From Bimastos eiseni (lineage: Eukaryota; Annelida; Clitellata; Crassiclitellata; Lumbricidae): a DNA stretch of 64,000 nucleotides. Below the pieces are notes generated by a model. That model worked only from the letters and a program-made list of their open reading frames with translations, searched no databases and was not told the origin of the DNA. Below, in pieces: positions 26,101-41,100 of the stretch; the stretch's first letter is position 1, and each line of letters begins with the position of its first letter. The translations under genes and the position numbers were made by a program. The stretch covers positions 8,325,979-8,389,978 of the forward strand of contig OY365808.1 of NCBI GenBank assembly GCA_959347315.1, given 5' to 3'.

Positions 26101-29100
26101 CTTGTTCGACGACGTTTATTAGAGCTCTCTTTATTACTTAATGCCACTGAAAGCATTTCTAAATTTGTTTAGGCCTTGTATAATGCCTCTCTAGTTGGCT
26201 ATATGTATTTACTTAAATGTACTGGAATATGTGTCAAGTATATTTTTGTTTCTCTGTATTCTGGTTTTTTCCTAGAGGTTGAAGAGATCAGGATATTTGA
26301 AGAGTTAGATGTCATTGTGCTGAAAGGGCCAATCTCTAATCTAATTCTTATTGTATTCATTTGTTTTGTGACAACATGAAGGATCACAAAGCAAACATGT
26401 TTATTTTATTATTGTTTAATCTTTATTACATGTAAAAATTTAGTAGCTCCAAGCCTCCAAACCTGAGTAGTGTATGTTTGAACATTGGACTAACATTTTT
26501 CCTGACTGTGGCTGAGTGAATTTGATCCAGAGCGACTATGTAAATGAGTGACTGGTTAATTAAATAAAAATGGTACAATTTATACAATGGTATTGTTTTA
26601 ATTCAGCCTCTGCTGGATATCCACGTATTATTGATGGGCCATTTATGAGAGCAGTGGACAAAGATCACAGCGTCATGATACGATGTTCTGCGGCTGGAAC
26701 ACCCACTCCGATAATCCAGTGGTTCAAAGATTTTTTTCCTTTGCCCAGTCAGGATGTACGCTTCAGAACCCAACCCAATGGTAAGATGGGTTTCTTCTGA
26801 ATTTTTAATTCCCTATCTGCAATTATTATGAAGCAGATGAATATATTAAAGTTGTACTTAAATGATATAGAACTTTTTTTAAATATAAAAAATTCTTCAC
26901 AGTAAATTTTATCAGTCTTTGAGTTGAAGAGGTCGTTAAATATGTTGAACATTCCAGGCAAACTTGTACAGGTTGAAATATATGTAATTGTATTATGCTA
27001 TTATATTGAGAATTGAGTGTGTGTGTATATGTGTGTGTGCTTGCGGTGTGTATGTGCGCATCTGTATTTATGCATTTATGTCTGAATTGTAATTATGGCA
27101 ATCTATAGAACGAATTACTTGTATGGTGCTTCACAAGATTGTTAGTGTTTTCACTTGAAATTTGCTTGTTTTCATGTTTGCAAGTGCCTTTTTATCAGCT
27201 CTAAAAAGTGCTTCATTCTCAATCTAGTCAACTTATTTTTAAGTTAATTAAGAACCAAAGATTGTGTATAAGTAAAAAGTGCTCAGACAAGTGGCAAAGT
27301 CACCAACAATGGAGTTCCATGAAGAGTTTTTACTTGTCGACACAAGTTATGTTAACAGCACACTTGTGCTGTGATATTTGTTGCTACACTGGCATTTAGG
27401 CATTGATAATGCCATGATTATTTGATAAAACTGTTCTTTTATATGTGCCATGGAAGCAGAGATTGTCGTAGGGATAATTGGGGGACTATTGCCGTTTTTG
27501 TCTCTTTTCGAAAACAAGTTTTATCCAAGGAATGTGGTGAGTACTTGGATGGTTGCTGCAAGGCATATAATTGACGCGTTATGCCTTTTTTGACTTTACC
27601 ATGATCTTGGTGCTGGTGGCCATGTTTTTCACATAATTGGCAAAGAGAAAGTTAAGAACTGCTGCATGAATTGTTCTGAGACGAGTTTTTATGGATGGTT
27701 TGAGCTGAGCTTAAGAGGCAGTCAAGCAGCTATAGGCTGAGAAATCACCCCAAGGAAGGTATCAGGAAACTAGGATTACAACTAATTGCACCAGACCTTA
27801 TTCTCTGGGGACAACAATAAATTCAGGTATGTATATGACGGACACAATGATGAACATTAGAATAAGCTGGGCTTTATTCTTTTGTTGTTCTCAATTTTAT
27901 TTCTAACAGTTTTATTTGAATTTTAGCGTGTTAAATATTATTGACAAAAATGGTTCATTGGCTAGTGAAAGACAGCAATGGTGTAATTTGTGTGGTCCTC
28001 AAAGGACACATCAGAGACAGGTTGAAAGGAAAATTAACTAATGCCAATTTTGTTTTTGTTTACATAATTTTACTACAAGTTGGTAAGTGCAGTAAACATT
28101 ACTTTATCAATTAAATATGTATCTGAAACTTCAAATATCTCTTTAAAAAGAAACCCTCTCTATTGTTCAGGGTCATTGGAGATAGCAAGGGTCAGGGAGT
28201 CTGATGAAGGCAAATACGAATGTGCTGCCAAGAATTCTGCTGGTGTCGTATATTCGAATTCGGCAAATCTTTACGTTCAAGGTGCTCAGATATTTCATTC
28301 CTACTTAGTTTCTGTAGCAGTTGTGAAATTCAAATTGATGAGCCTTTGTAATTAATGCCTACCTACTGATCAATGTGTGTGATTACTTACGTTGCTGTCC
28401 TAGGGCTGGCTTCAGCCACAAGTCTCTTGATGTCTGATAGAAATTGGCCATCAGTGCCTTTGAAAAATTCTGACAGTGTCTGCGGATATCAAGATACGTA
28501 CCCACATAAACGTATACATACAAATATACATAAATACATACATGCTTTATATACATACATAAATACATATTCTTCATTTGGTTCTCTGCCTTCCTAGACA
28601 GGTTTGGAATGTATGTCCATTGTCAGCAGTCATATATATATATATAACCATAACCATGACTATGACCAAATATGTTTATTATCACCTCAAATAGTAGAAC
28701 ACAATGATGATAATACATAACAAAACAGTTGTACGCAGAGAAGATGGATATTAGGAAAGAAAAAACCCTAAGGGACCGATGGGTCCCGCTATCAGGACCT
28801 GCACTTTCTTACTTAACATTAAGCAGCAGGTTCAGAAAATTCAAAACATAATTCATTATCCTAACTAGTCAACTAATGCTGTCTGTGCCAGGGATGTGGT
28901 CTCGAGACCGCGGTCTTGGTCTCGAGATGGTCTCGAGACCGGAAAACTTTGGTCTTGGTATCGAATGCGTCGGTCTTGGTCTTGGTCTTGGACCATCGGT
29001 CTTGGGCTTGTTCTCGGACCACCCAGTCTTGGTCTTGGTCTTGGACCTCTCGGTCTTGGTCTCGAGGTTTTAGTCTCGTGCCCAACACCGGTCTGTGCAC

Positions 29101-32100
29101 ATATTAATTATTTCGACGGTCATAAACAGGTGTTCTTTATGCTCGATTTTAAAGAGTGAAATGTTACTGGATAGACGAATTTCAGTTGGTGTGATGTTCC
29201 AAGTATTTGTATATATATTAATGTATATATATATTATAACATTATATATATATAATATTATATACATAATATTATATATTATATATATAAGCATACACCA
29301 GACCCTCGATTTAGACTATATCAGGCAATGTGCTATGATGAAGGCAACATTAAATTGAGATGGTAATTCGCAATGATCATGCAATTGTCTGTGTACCTGA
29401 GCTTTTACAAGTTGGGTGAACTGACGATTAGAACAATACTCACATCACAGCCCAGTTTTGTTCAGGATAAACAAATCACTGGACTTGCAAAGGCTGTAAT
29501 AAAATTCGGTTTAATTCAAAATCAAATTTTTAAATACACTTGGCTGAATAGTTAGTGTGCTTTGTTTCAATTTTCCACCAAGACATTATAAATGGCCATA
29601 CAAATGCAATGCCATGGTTAAATATATGTTGTACTAAATACTAAAAATAAATTATTTGGACTTATAAAATACCGTCACTCAGATATAATACACAGTAAAT
29701 AAAATCTTGCTTTGTTTTGGTCTTTAATATTTAAGTGGATGAACTAATCAAGATTTTGTAAATAAAATTTTAACTCATGACCCATTGTAGATGTGAAATC
29801 GAAAGAACATCTTGTTCTTCATCTTCGAACCCAATCATGAATATATATAATTTTTATTAATGGCTGTTATTTATTTTTTTGGCAACTCAGGCATGTACTT
29901 GATGGGGAGCATAATAAACAAGCCACTATACACTCGCCCCATCTGACGTGCTTCTCACAAATTAAAGGCTGAAATAGGATCTGATTGGTCGAGTCCTACC
30001 TGTGTTGCTATATTTTGTTGGTCCAAGTTCTCTGAGATGATCATTCTGTGCACAGAGCTGCAGTCATGAGGCTCTTAACGCATGATGGGTTAGCGTTTGG
30101 GATTTATGGCTGGAATTAGACACTGCCACTATCTAAATACATGAACACAGTTATTTTGGCTGACAGTAAACGTATATGACAAACGACAATAAACATCGTG
30201 ACAATGAAACTCGGCCACTGTTGATACTCTGACGGTGCCAGTCCCAAGCCTGGATGAAGGAGGAGGGCGACGCTAATGATCATTGCTATCTCACATTGTC
30301 ATTATACCAAAACTATTCATGACAATGAACTTTGTGCATGATTTGGTCGCTTTGTCATTAGACGTTTGTGCCATATAGTAAACATTTATGACAATAAACA
30401 TAATGGAATTAGTGTGTGTGGCGTGGTACAAGCAGTTTATCCACGCTCCTTCCATTATGCTTCCAGACGGCTGCAGTCCAGCCAAATTGAGTTAATAATC
30501 AAAGGCAAATGTTCCAAACGACCTGCTTTCCGACTGAAGGCAGGCAGACAAGCAGCCTTAGCAGGATACCTGTTCAGTTCCATGAGCCTTTCAATGTGTC
30601 TCGCATGGCCAGTCTCTCTTCAGCTTCTTCAGGCTTCTGCTTTCAGCCATCAGAGACGACGCTCCTCATTAGCAGCGGTGCAGGTAGAACCGTGACTCAC
30701 TTCCTGTGAATTCCCATTGAACTGCTGATGGCTTGATTGAATGAGTTTGTATGATTCATTTTGCTTTTGATTAATTTATTCATGGAACGGCGGTGTCCTA
30801 CGTACCATGTGCATTGCCAGTGCACGTGTTATCATGTCCACGTGTCGCAGTTCTGCCGCATAAAAAACCATTTCTCCATCTGTGATTGATTTGGCACACT
30901 GACCAATGGATGGCCGACCGACCGGTGACGGTTGTTCTGGCTGGCATTGCTGGTTTCTTTTCTGTTGCCGAGACAAAGGATCTCTGCCTCATCACCAAAC
31001 GGCATCACACACATTGGTCCAGTTTGCTGACTGGCTTAATGGAGCTGTGGTTATTCATCGACTCATCATTGTCTTATGCTTTGTCTAAATGAATAATAAA
31101 TAAATTTATTAGCAGAACCTTCTTTTTTTTGCTGCTTGTTGCCAGTAAATGACATGTCTTTGTTTACCTCATATGGCCTGTACCTATATATGTATGTATG
31201 TATATATACATATAAATATATATATTTATATATATATATATAACATTAACAGCAACATAGACAACTTTCCTGATAGTGTACTTGGCCAGAGTGAAGGTAA
31301 ACCTCTTTTAATTTTAGGCTTCCCCATACATTTTAGTACATGCTCGTAGTTAAAAACCTACAGAAATTCGTCAAAGTGTGGTTCCCAGGTGAATGGTCTG
31401 AAGTTGCTTGGGTGACCATCCTCCAAGTGCTAACCAGACTTGCAATGCATTGCTTTACTAAACTTGTCAGCCTTGCTGAAAGGTACACTATTGGCAAGGC
31501 TGATGTGTTTGATACTTGTCCAACTGTTTAATTGTTGCTACAATAGCCATTGGTTATTAAAGCTTCCTCATTGTCTGATGTCACTCTTTTCTCCTAGTGC
31601 GTCGTTTGCCTCCCCAGTTCTCCATACCCCCAGAGAACACAGAGGTCATGCCTGGTGGTGAAGTCAACCTTACCTGTGTTGCCATTGGGTCTCCGATGCC
31701 CTTTGTCAAGTGGCGCCTGGGCACAGTGGACCTGACCCCTGAGGAAAACATCCCAATCGGGAAGAACGTTCTCAGGCTGTTGGACATCAAGGAATCAGCG
31801 TCCTACACGTGTGTTGCTGCGTCAGATCTTGGCAGCGTGGAAGCCAGTGCTGAAATCAGGGTAAAAGGTAAAGATTTGGGCAATGCTAGTTTTAAATTGT
31901 CTGCAGTTGATGTTTGGAAAATTTATTCTGAATGTTTTTTAGTATAATGGAAATATAATGGAAGAAAGAATGCCTGAAGGACAAAGGTAGTGGAAAGAAA
32001 ATAAGAACTGGAAAGATAGAAAGGATGTGATTATTGGCGGACTATGATGACGTTAAATAAGCTAGTACTATATGGCTGTTATATTGATTCGTATAAATGT

Positions 32101-35100
32101 GTGCATGACTGCATGTATGTTGAAAGGTTTAACAAACCTAATCATAATAATACCCTTTAAAACCTAATCATATACCCTTTGAAACCTAATCATATACCCT
32201 TTGGACTTTGTTGTCCATCCCTTGGATGAATTTCCCTTCAAAGCCCTACCTATGTCCTTTGTGTATATATCCAGAGTGATGGATCATTTCAAAGAGTGAC
32301 CTTTTGCAGGATGATAAAGAAATGCCAGCAGTCTATTTTGCTGATAAAAATGCTGGTACTGTTTTTTGTGTCTTTGGATATCTGAGCAGCCATGTAAGAA
32401 ATGGCATTGCTGTTGTAATTACAGATGGCTTTTCTTGTCTCTGTATTCTCTTGACATGAACCAGAACAAAACTACCAACTAAATGAATACCACAACTGTT
32501 GCATACAATCCTGGATTGACGTATTATTAATGGTGTACTATTTTTCTAGCTCTACAGGGTGGGCCAAAAAACGTAACCCCCTACGGATTTTTACTAATAT
32601 TTTGGCCAAAAGTAGGAAATATTGAATGAAATTTTACAGGCTGAAAGCTAATTCATATTTGCATATAACGGCCAATAATGAATAAAATATTTCAAACTGA
32701 ACAAAAGTTATATCACTTTTAATGAGTGCAACCACTGATTTTTGATGGTCATAAAACATTTTATGCCACAAAAAGTTATGAAAAGTGAATTTATGAAGTC
32801 ACATTTCAAGTAACAAATATCGAGAATGTTGACGAACTTATTTGCTCACAGAATAGCAACATCAGAAATCATCTCAGTACTTGGCGAATTTCAGCAGAGT
32901 TGAGCATCAGCCACACGTCTGTTAGAGAATTTGCCAAAGAAGAGCTGAACATCACCGCTTTTCGTCGTGTCCCTGGGCAAATTATCACCAATGCAATGGC
33001 CCACAACCAGGTCATCAAAACTTGCCAAATAGACTCAGAATATGTGTGACTGCTGGTGGTAGACACAGGTTATGAAGAAATATGATGTTTGTTTTATAAC
33101 AATTACTTGAGATGTGACTTCCTAAAATCGTTTTTGTAGCTGTTTGCTGCATTGAATGTTTTTTGACTGTCAAAAAATAATAAGAAAACCACTCAGTTAA
33201 TATTAATTAGAATAAGTTAATAGGAAAACCACTCAGTTAATATTAATAAGAAAACCACTCAGTTAATATTAATTAGAATAAGTTAATAGGAAAGCCACTC
33301 AGTTAATATTAATAAGAAAACCACTCAGTTAATATTAATTAGAATAAGTTAATAGGAAAGCCACTCAGTTAATATTAATAAGAAAACCACTCAGTTAATA
33401 TTAATTAGAATAAGTTAATAGGAAAGCCACTCAGTTAATATTAATAAGAAAACCACTCAGTTAATATTAATTAGAATAAGTTAATAGGAAAACCACTCAG
33501 TTAATATTAATAAGAAAACCACTCAGTTAATATTAATTAGAATAAGTTAATAGGAAAGCCACTCAGTTAATATTAATAAGAAAACCACTCAGTTAATATT
33601 AATTAGAATAAGTTAATAGGAAAACCACTCAGTTAATATTAATAAGAAAACCACTCAGTTAATATTAATTAGAATAAGTTAATAGGAAAACCACTCAGTT
33701 AATATTAATAAGAAAACCACTCAGTTAATATTAATTAGAATAAGTTAATAGGAAAACCACTCAGTTAATATTAATAAGAAAACCACTCAGTTAATATTAA
33801 TGGGTATAAGTTAATAAGACAACCACTCAGTTAATATTAATGGGAATAAGTTAATAGGAAAACCACTCAGTTAATATTAATAGGAATAAGTTAATAAGAA
33901 AACCACTCAGTTAATATTAATAAGAATAAGTTAATAAGAAAACCACTCAGTTAATATTAATAAGAATAAGTTAATAGGAAAACCACTCAGTTAATATTAA
34001 TGGGAATAAATTAATAGGAAAACCACTCAGTTAATACTAATAAGAATAAGTTAATAAGACAACCACTCAGTTAATATTAATGGGAATAAGTTAATAAGAA
34101 AACCACTCAGTTAATATTAATAAGAATAAGTTAATAAGAAAACCACTCAGTTAATATTAAACCACTCAATAGGAGAACCACTAGGCGCGATGTATCACTG
34201 TCGATAGGGGTAGCAAAATTCATCGACTTCCAATTTTCTATGATTATCAAAATCTTTCTCTTCCTTTGTGAAACACCCCAATGCTTACATTTTTCATTGG
34301 CTTTCAAGGATTTTGGATGTCTAACAGTTCTTCTTTACCTGGTGACTGACTACCTTGTGCAATGTGCATGGTAAATATGTTTGTAGTAATAATAATATTG
34401 ATGATAGTTAATGTACCTACTTACTTGCTTATGTACCTACATAAGTAATTGCTTACTTACTTAAAATGTTGGCTTTTGTTTTGACTGCATTTTTCTTTTA
34501 CTATCTGTTATTGCCCTTAATCGTGATTTGCTGTATTCCAGTGCATTGAAGTTCTTACATTGTTTGGATTGTTACATTCTGTGGCTCTAATCACTTACCT
34601 GAAATTTTCCTTAGTTATCAAGACAGTGTTTGTAAGTTGTTGTTACTATGTTGCTGTTGCTTCTGATACTATTTGTGCAGCGTTGCCAAAGCCTCCAATC
34701 CGTCTAAGATCTTCTGACGTTACTTCTACCTCTGTTAAGCTGAAGTGGATGAGCGCTAATGCAGAACCGGTTGAATCTTACGTTTTACGTTACAAGCGTA
34801 AAGGTACCGACGAGTCTTACAAGGAGGTGATAGACATAACTGGAACGGAATATCCGCTATTGCAACTGGGTGCCAACAGTATCTACGAAGTGCAGGTCCT
34901 GGCAGTCAACAGCATTGGTCGCAGCCTGCCCAGCGTGTCTGTGGAGGTAGCAACAAGAGAAGCCGGTTAGTCTTGATTTTATTGGTTAATGTTGGGATTC
35001 AAACAGTACTTCAAAGGACTTTGCTAGCATAAAGGATATTAGAGTGCATACTGAAACACTGATAATAATCGTTATTTATTTATTACATAAGATATTTATA

Positions 35101-38100
35101 ATTTATTATTACTGCTCTTTAATCTGGTCCTGCTATATAGCACCAAACAACTAGACTTATTTTGCATCAGATTAACACTGCACAATGAAAAAAATACAAA
35201 AAAACAAGCATAGACAAACGGCATTTAGTATACACAGAATTAAACAGTAATAAATGTTTGCAAGTAAAAGTAAATGACAGGAAGAAAATATTTATTGAGC
35301 AACTCAATCAACAACAGGCATAGACGCCGAATAATATGTCGGCGATAAATATCAGTAAACAATTGATAACTTCTGGTTTGCCTGTCATTCTTTGTAAGTT
35401 TAAGCATCTTTCTTTTTAGTTTACAAAAATTTGTATCAATAATTTATACAAATTTTAAACAAAATTGTCTGTGGTAGAACCAATCCGAGAATTGAGGGTT
35501 GTTAACTACAAGATTAGTCCATTACTATCGACTGTAGAAGGATTAATTAATAGATTAAGTTATTATTTTTAGAAATACATTTTTGACAGTCTTGCGACTT
35601 TACGAGAGTGATTTTCTGCCAAAGGTTCTTTGGGTCGTTGAATGGCTTCTTCTTCTGTGGAAATCAGTCATTTGATCAGCCATTGTTCTGATTTATCTGG
35701 TCTTGACAGTATCCAAGGAGTTAATTTTCCTTAAGCATTGCCATTAACCCATTTTATCAGTTTTTCCTGGCATTGATCGTTGATAAATGTCGCCTGCGTT
35801 ATTAAAGTATTGCAGCAGAAAGTCATCGCCTGATTATACACTGACTAGATATTTGCCCATTATGGGATGGTAAAGTTTAGTTCCCTTGCTCTTCCCTCCA
35901 CTTCCATGTCCACTCCCTTTCCTTGCCCCTTTTCTTCCATCTTCTGCATTCCTCCTACATTCCTCTCAACCTCCCACATCACTTTCCTTCCATTCCACTT
36001 CACCTCCTCTTCCTCCACGTTCTGCTTTTCTTTCTCTTCCTCCACCTCTTGCAGTCCTCCTCCTCCTCCCCTCCTCCTCCCCTCCTCCTCCCCTCCTCCT
36101 CCTCCCCTTTGTCCGCTTCACCTCGTGGTGTGGTGGCGCCGTCTAGCGAATGACTGACGATAATAGCATTACCTTACAGATCGACATACAGATCAACTGC
36201 AGTGTCTCTTCTGTTATATTTATTAATGATCAGTATTTTATATCAGATTCGGCTTGATTAAAATTTTAAAATTGTGTACAGTCTTATGTTACTTTACACA
36301 CCACTGTTTACAGCAGAATAAAATTTCAGATTTATGAAACAATGTGTACATTTAGAAAAGTCGAGGTTGTTACAGTTGTAACTCAGAGGTACAGTGATAC
36401 AATACAATACAACTGAATTTGATTACTGCCCACATGGATATACAACAAGGCATCAGCAGTGCTGAGCAATGCTGAGTGAATTGCTTATTTAACCATAACC
36501 ATAAGCACGTGTTTTTACTGCTCCCAGCACAGGAACAGAAGTATAACACAATTGTTTTGAGAAACATGGGTGCAATAGGCAAGGAAGAACCATAGAGGGA
36601 CGATTGGTCCGTTAGCAAGACCTATCTTTCAATAAGTAAATTTATGCTCTTCGTAGTGAAGGCCCATGCTCTTCGGAGCGGAGATGCTCTTCGGAGTGGA
36701 AGCCCAAACTCTTCAGAGTGGAGGCCCATGCTCTTCGGAGTGGAGGCCCATGCTGTTCCTAGTGGAGGCCCATGCTCTTCGGAGTGGAGCCCCATGCTCT
36801 TCGTCTTTTGGGCTGATTACCCCAGCAGAGAGAATCCCAACTATGGAGAGTTATAACATAGGCATCAAAGCAGAGGTGTAGAACCAAATTATTATTTGTT
36901 ATTTATTTAGCTTATGCAAACGAGGGCCGCATGTGGCGCGTGACCAGGATTCATATTGAGTGAATTTGGTCCTGCTAGTAGGATCATTGGCTTCTCCAGA
37001 GTTGACACCTGGATACTGACGAGGGGCACGACAAGAACGCTGATCCAATGCCGCCCTAGAACCACCTAGTATGTTAATTAGAACCAAATAAAAGATGTGA
37101 TATCAACTGTTTTTGGTGATTGTTGTTGTTGTTGTTATCAACTAAAATCAACTGTTGGTGATTAAAGTTAGATTAAATGAGAGACTGAAGCAAATTAACT
37201 TTTCCCTATAAGAGCCTTATCTTACCTTATTGTTTAATTTTCCATTGGTGTTTAGCCCCGAGCAGTCCCCCTCGCAACGTTCGAGCCCGGCCGATTACTT
37301 CAAGTTCTGTGGCTGTACAATGGGAGGAACCAGAAAATTCCAACGGAGTCATCAAGGTTAATTAATTTCTACTTAACCACTCTGATTTCAACACTTTATA
37401 AATTGATTACTGTAATTTTTTTATTTTTAATCAGCAGCATTAATACTTTTATTTTACAAATCAGACATTCAATGTTGAATGTTGTCTTAATTTCAAATTT
37501 ACGAATTATATGAAAGAATGTTATAATCTTATAAAGCTTCCGTACTCTGGAATCATGTTGCAATGCCCTTAAGTGTAGTGTGTGATATGATGTGGCAGAA
37601 GATGTATCTCAAATGTAAGCTGGAATTACTGCCCGACCTCCGTGTAGTACAACAGTACTTTGTTATAACATGATACTTTGTAAGACTGCGGTAGGCAGCA
37701 CTCTAACAGGGTTCCAGCGCAATTCATTTTCTCCTGTAAATTTGCACAGTCAGCAATTGTTTGTTTTGTTGAGTGCTGCAATTGAGTGTAGTGCAGTGAT
37801 AGCATTTCGATTGGATGGAATTAAGTTTGGATTTAATTAAATGTATAACAATCCGACGTCTCTATTTCTCTTGTGCGTCTACCTCAAAAGTTGATCCAAT
37901 TATGTCAGTGGGTTTGGTGTGATGGGTGTTCCTTCTGCAGGGCTACAAGATCTACTTTACCCTGACTCCGAGTCTACCAACGACTTCCTGGACACTGCAG
38001 ACAGTGGACAGTGGTCAGCTGGTGCCCATCAGTAATTTGAAGGTCAACCAAACGTACACTATAGCTGTCCTTGCATTTACAAGCGCCGGGGAAGGACCGT

Positions 38101-41100
38101 TGTCAGAGCCCATCCAAGTGAAAATTCAACAAGAAGGTCAGTCCACTATATAATGTGCCTTAGTAACTACTAATTTCTACTGATATCAATCTTTTGTTTG
38201 TGAAGTGTCAGTGTGCGCCTCTGAGTAGTTGTCTTGTGCTATATAAATTTCTTGAATGAGCAAATAGATAATCTGTTTGCTAGACATTAATAACCTGGGA
38301 AAACCAGGTAGCATGGATCTTTGCTGAATAGTATTTATCTTCACTATCTGTTAGGACCATACACATGTACACAGACTTATCAGCGCTAGGCTTCTTTATT
38401 AAGTTTCCTGATGTGGATGTTATATGACAGGCAGAGACTTGAGAATGGACCAGCATATGCAGAAATTGTCTAGGTTTTAGATCACCGACTTGCAATTCTT
38501 TGTATAGTATCCATTTCTATATTTAATTGCCATATAATCTTCTATGTTATTATGATATAATGGCATTTTTACGCAGTATTTTACTAACTGTGTATATCCT
38601 ACATTCATATTTATATACATGCATGTATTTATATAATGTATATTTTTTATGTATATATATTTCATAAAACGACAAAATAAAATTATATATGAAAATATTC
38701 TAATAGTTAGTTATGTCTTTCTGCTCATTGGCTTTGTGTATATGTGACATTTCTGGAAATTTTATCTTGAAGATCATACAAATTTTCAGCTTATTCTGCC
38801 AATAACTAAAGAAAGCAGTGTTTGAAATATATCCAGCAATGCCTTGGAGGTATTTATAGCATACAAAAGAAACCAAAAGAATGATTCACATGTAAGTTCT
38901 GTGTGCACGAATTCGAGTCTGGTTTGGGTGAATATGTAAAAGTGTTTACTAACACAAAGTTCTGTCATGTCAGTCTCAAATTATTATTTGCCCCTGATTT
39001 AAGTTTCGTATCATCCATGTTATTCTCTTCTTAAAATAATTTTTCTAAAATTATCCTGATGTTCATAGTTCTATATTTTCCTGTATTAAATCAACTAACA
39101 GTCTATGAGAAAGTGGAAATCCTGACGTGTGAGTATGACAGCTCATTTTATAGAAGTATCTGTAGGGCCTTTTTGTTCCAGAGACATCTGATTTCTATAC
39201 CTTCTGTTTCGTTTTGTAGAAATTTATGGTTTTCTCTTTTTAAAATGCTTTTCTGTTTCTACAACTTGTTTTCATTATTTATAATAATAATTGCTAAATT
39301 CTTTTCTTCTTGGTCACAGACTGCTTTCTCTGCAAAGTGTTCTTAGTGCTGCTGCATTAGTAGCTTCCATATTTAGGTAATTTCAGTACAACATTAAAAT
39401 TGCTTTGACTGAAATGTGAACAAATACCTGTGTTTACCAAAAATGTGACATCAAACAAACAAATATATCTTTAGAAATATTTTAATATGCCATGTATGTA
39501 TTCAGCATTTTATTTTTAATTTGAGGGTAGAGCTTAGCTCAGCTGTCTGCAAAGTGACATGTTACGAATCTTTTAATATTGTGAACTGAAATGGTAGGTG
39601 ACTTTGATGGTGTTGGCCAGAAGGTCTGCATAATATGTCTTTCATTTTTAGCAGCATACAGCTTGGTCTTGTAATTTAGAGCTGGGTTTTATTTTAGAAA
39701 GTTGTTAGAACATATCAACATTTTCTAAAGCTTTGATCACATTGCACTTCGTCCGATGAGCCTTGTGTTATGCACTGTGCTTCTGTGTTTTGTGTCTCGA
39801 CTCTCGTTAGACTGTTCAGTTGCGTTTTATCTGGTGCAATATGTTTCTTTTGAATTTATTTATAATGTCAAGGCATACATTGGACATAAGAACCATGATT
39901 TTTCTTAAGTTTATATTTTCTCGGTCATTGCCAACTCATGTTGTGTGTATATTTTCTACATGTAGTGTTCGTTAGTAATTAGGTCATTGACCTGATCTTC
40001 TGTGGACTATAATTAATGAGCTGTCTTTTCTTTTTCCTTTTCTCATTTTTATGTAATTTGGTTCATGTTTCTGCCTTCTTTGTTGCAGTAAAATCGTTCA
40101 TAACATGTGGATATTCTAACAATTATTGTTATTATTAGAGCCCTCATGCACACAAAAATGTTCAAGCTTATATTTGATCCATTCTCATTCAGTTTGATGT
40201 AATTGGTAATTTGGTATCGTAGTAGGTGTTATATATATAGATACCTAAGTGTAATTAGTAAAAGTTTAAGACCCAGTAAAATAGAAAAAATGACCATCTG
40301 CTATGTGTTCTACATTAGCTAGACATTGGTAAGAGAGTAAGCTGTGTCCCATGCTCCTCTAAGAAAGAGAGCATGCAGACCACGATATGCTTCCTTCTGC
40401 TGGCTTATTTAAGAGATTTAAATCTGGGGCTAGTGTGGTCCTCACTTCAGGGGACCCTACTGAATGGCATGGCGTCCATTCAGATGAAAGATGGGCAGTG
40501 AACGATGGGTATCCATTCACTTGCTTGTTGCTTACATTCATACATATATGCATGCATGCATGCATACATACATACATACATACACACATACATGAGGGAA
40601 TATATGCATGCGTGCATACGTACATACTTGCGTACTTATGTTCTTGTCGAATAACTTAATCACTTAAAATATGGATTACAAATGCTAGTTCTTCTATTCT
40701 CATATCTCTGATTTTTTTCATTGTTATTGTAATCCAAATTAAACATTTACAGATGGCCGCTCAGCAGTTTAGAGACTCCTGACCCAAGCCAGTCTCTAAC
40801 AGATAAAATGGACTTCAAGCATTTCTGAAACAGGGGAAGAGTAAGACTGAAGAGGTCAAGACGCAATTGGGACATAGTTATTAGTATCCAAGACAATGTA
40901 CCTTTGGGAAAACTGACTTCTTATTTGATTTGCAGAGTTTACTCATATTAATTTTACCATTTTATGTTTGCTGGAATACGAAATATATTAATGAGTTTAT
41001 TATATGTTGCTTGATTTTGATCTGTAGTACCTGGACAGCCTATGAATGTCGTTGGAAGAGCAACATCTGCCAATACCATTCAGCTGACCTGGAATGCCCC

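Noticed and set aside
28873..29159. Overlapping frames rich in Trp/Ser/Leu/Gly or Asp/Gln
   Set aside because: They come from the GGTCTT repeats of a MITE.
33186..34165. CRISPR-like regular repeat
   Set aside because: The spacers between the conserved cores are themselves repeated and nearly identical; it is a eukaryotic tandem array inside an intron.
36644..36881. Pair of overlapping frames with Leu/Phe/Gly/Val repeats
   Set aside because: They are translations of a 22-bp minisatellite.
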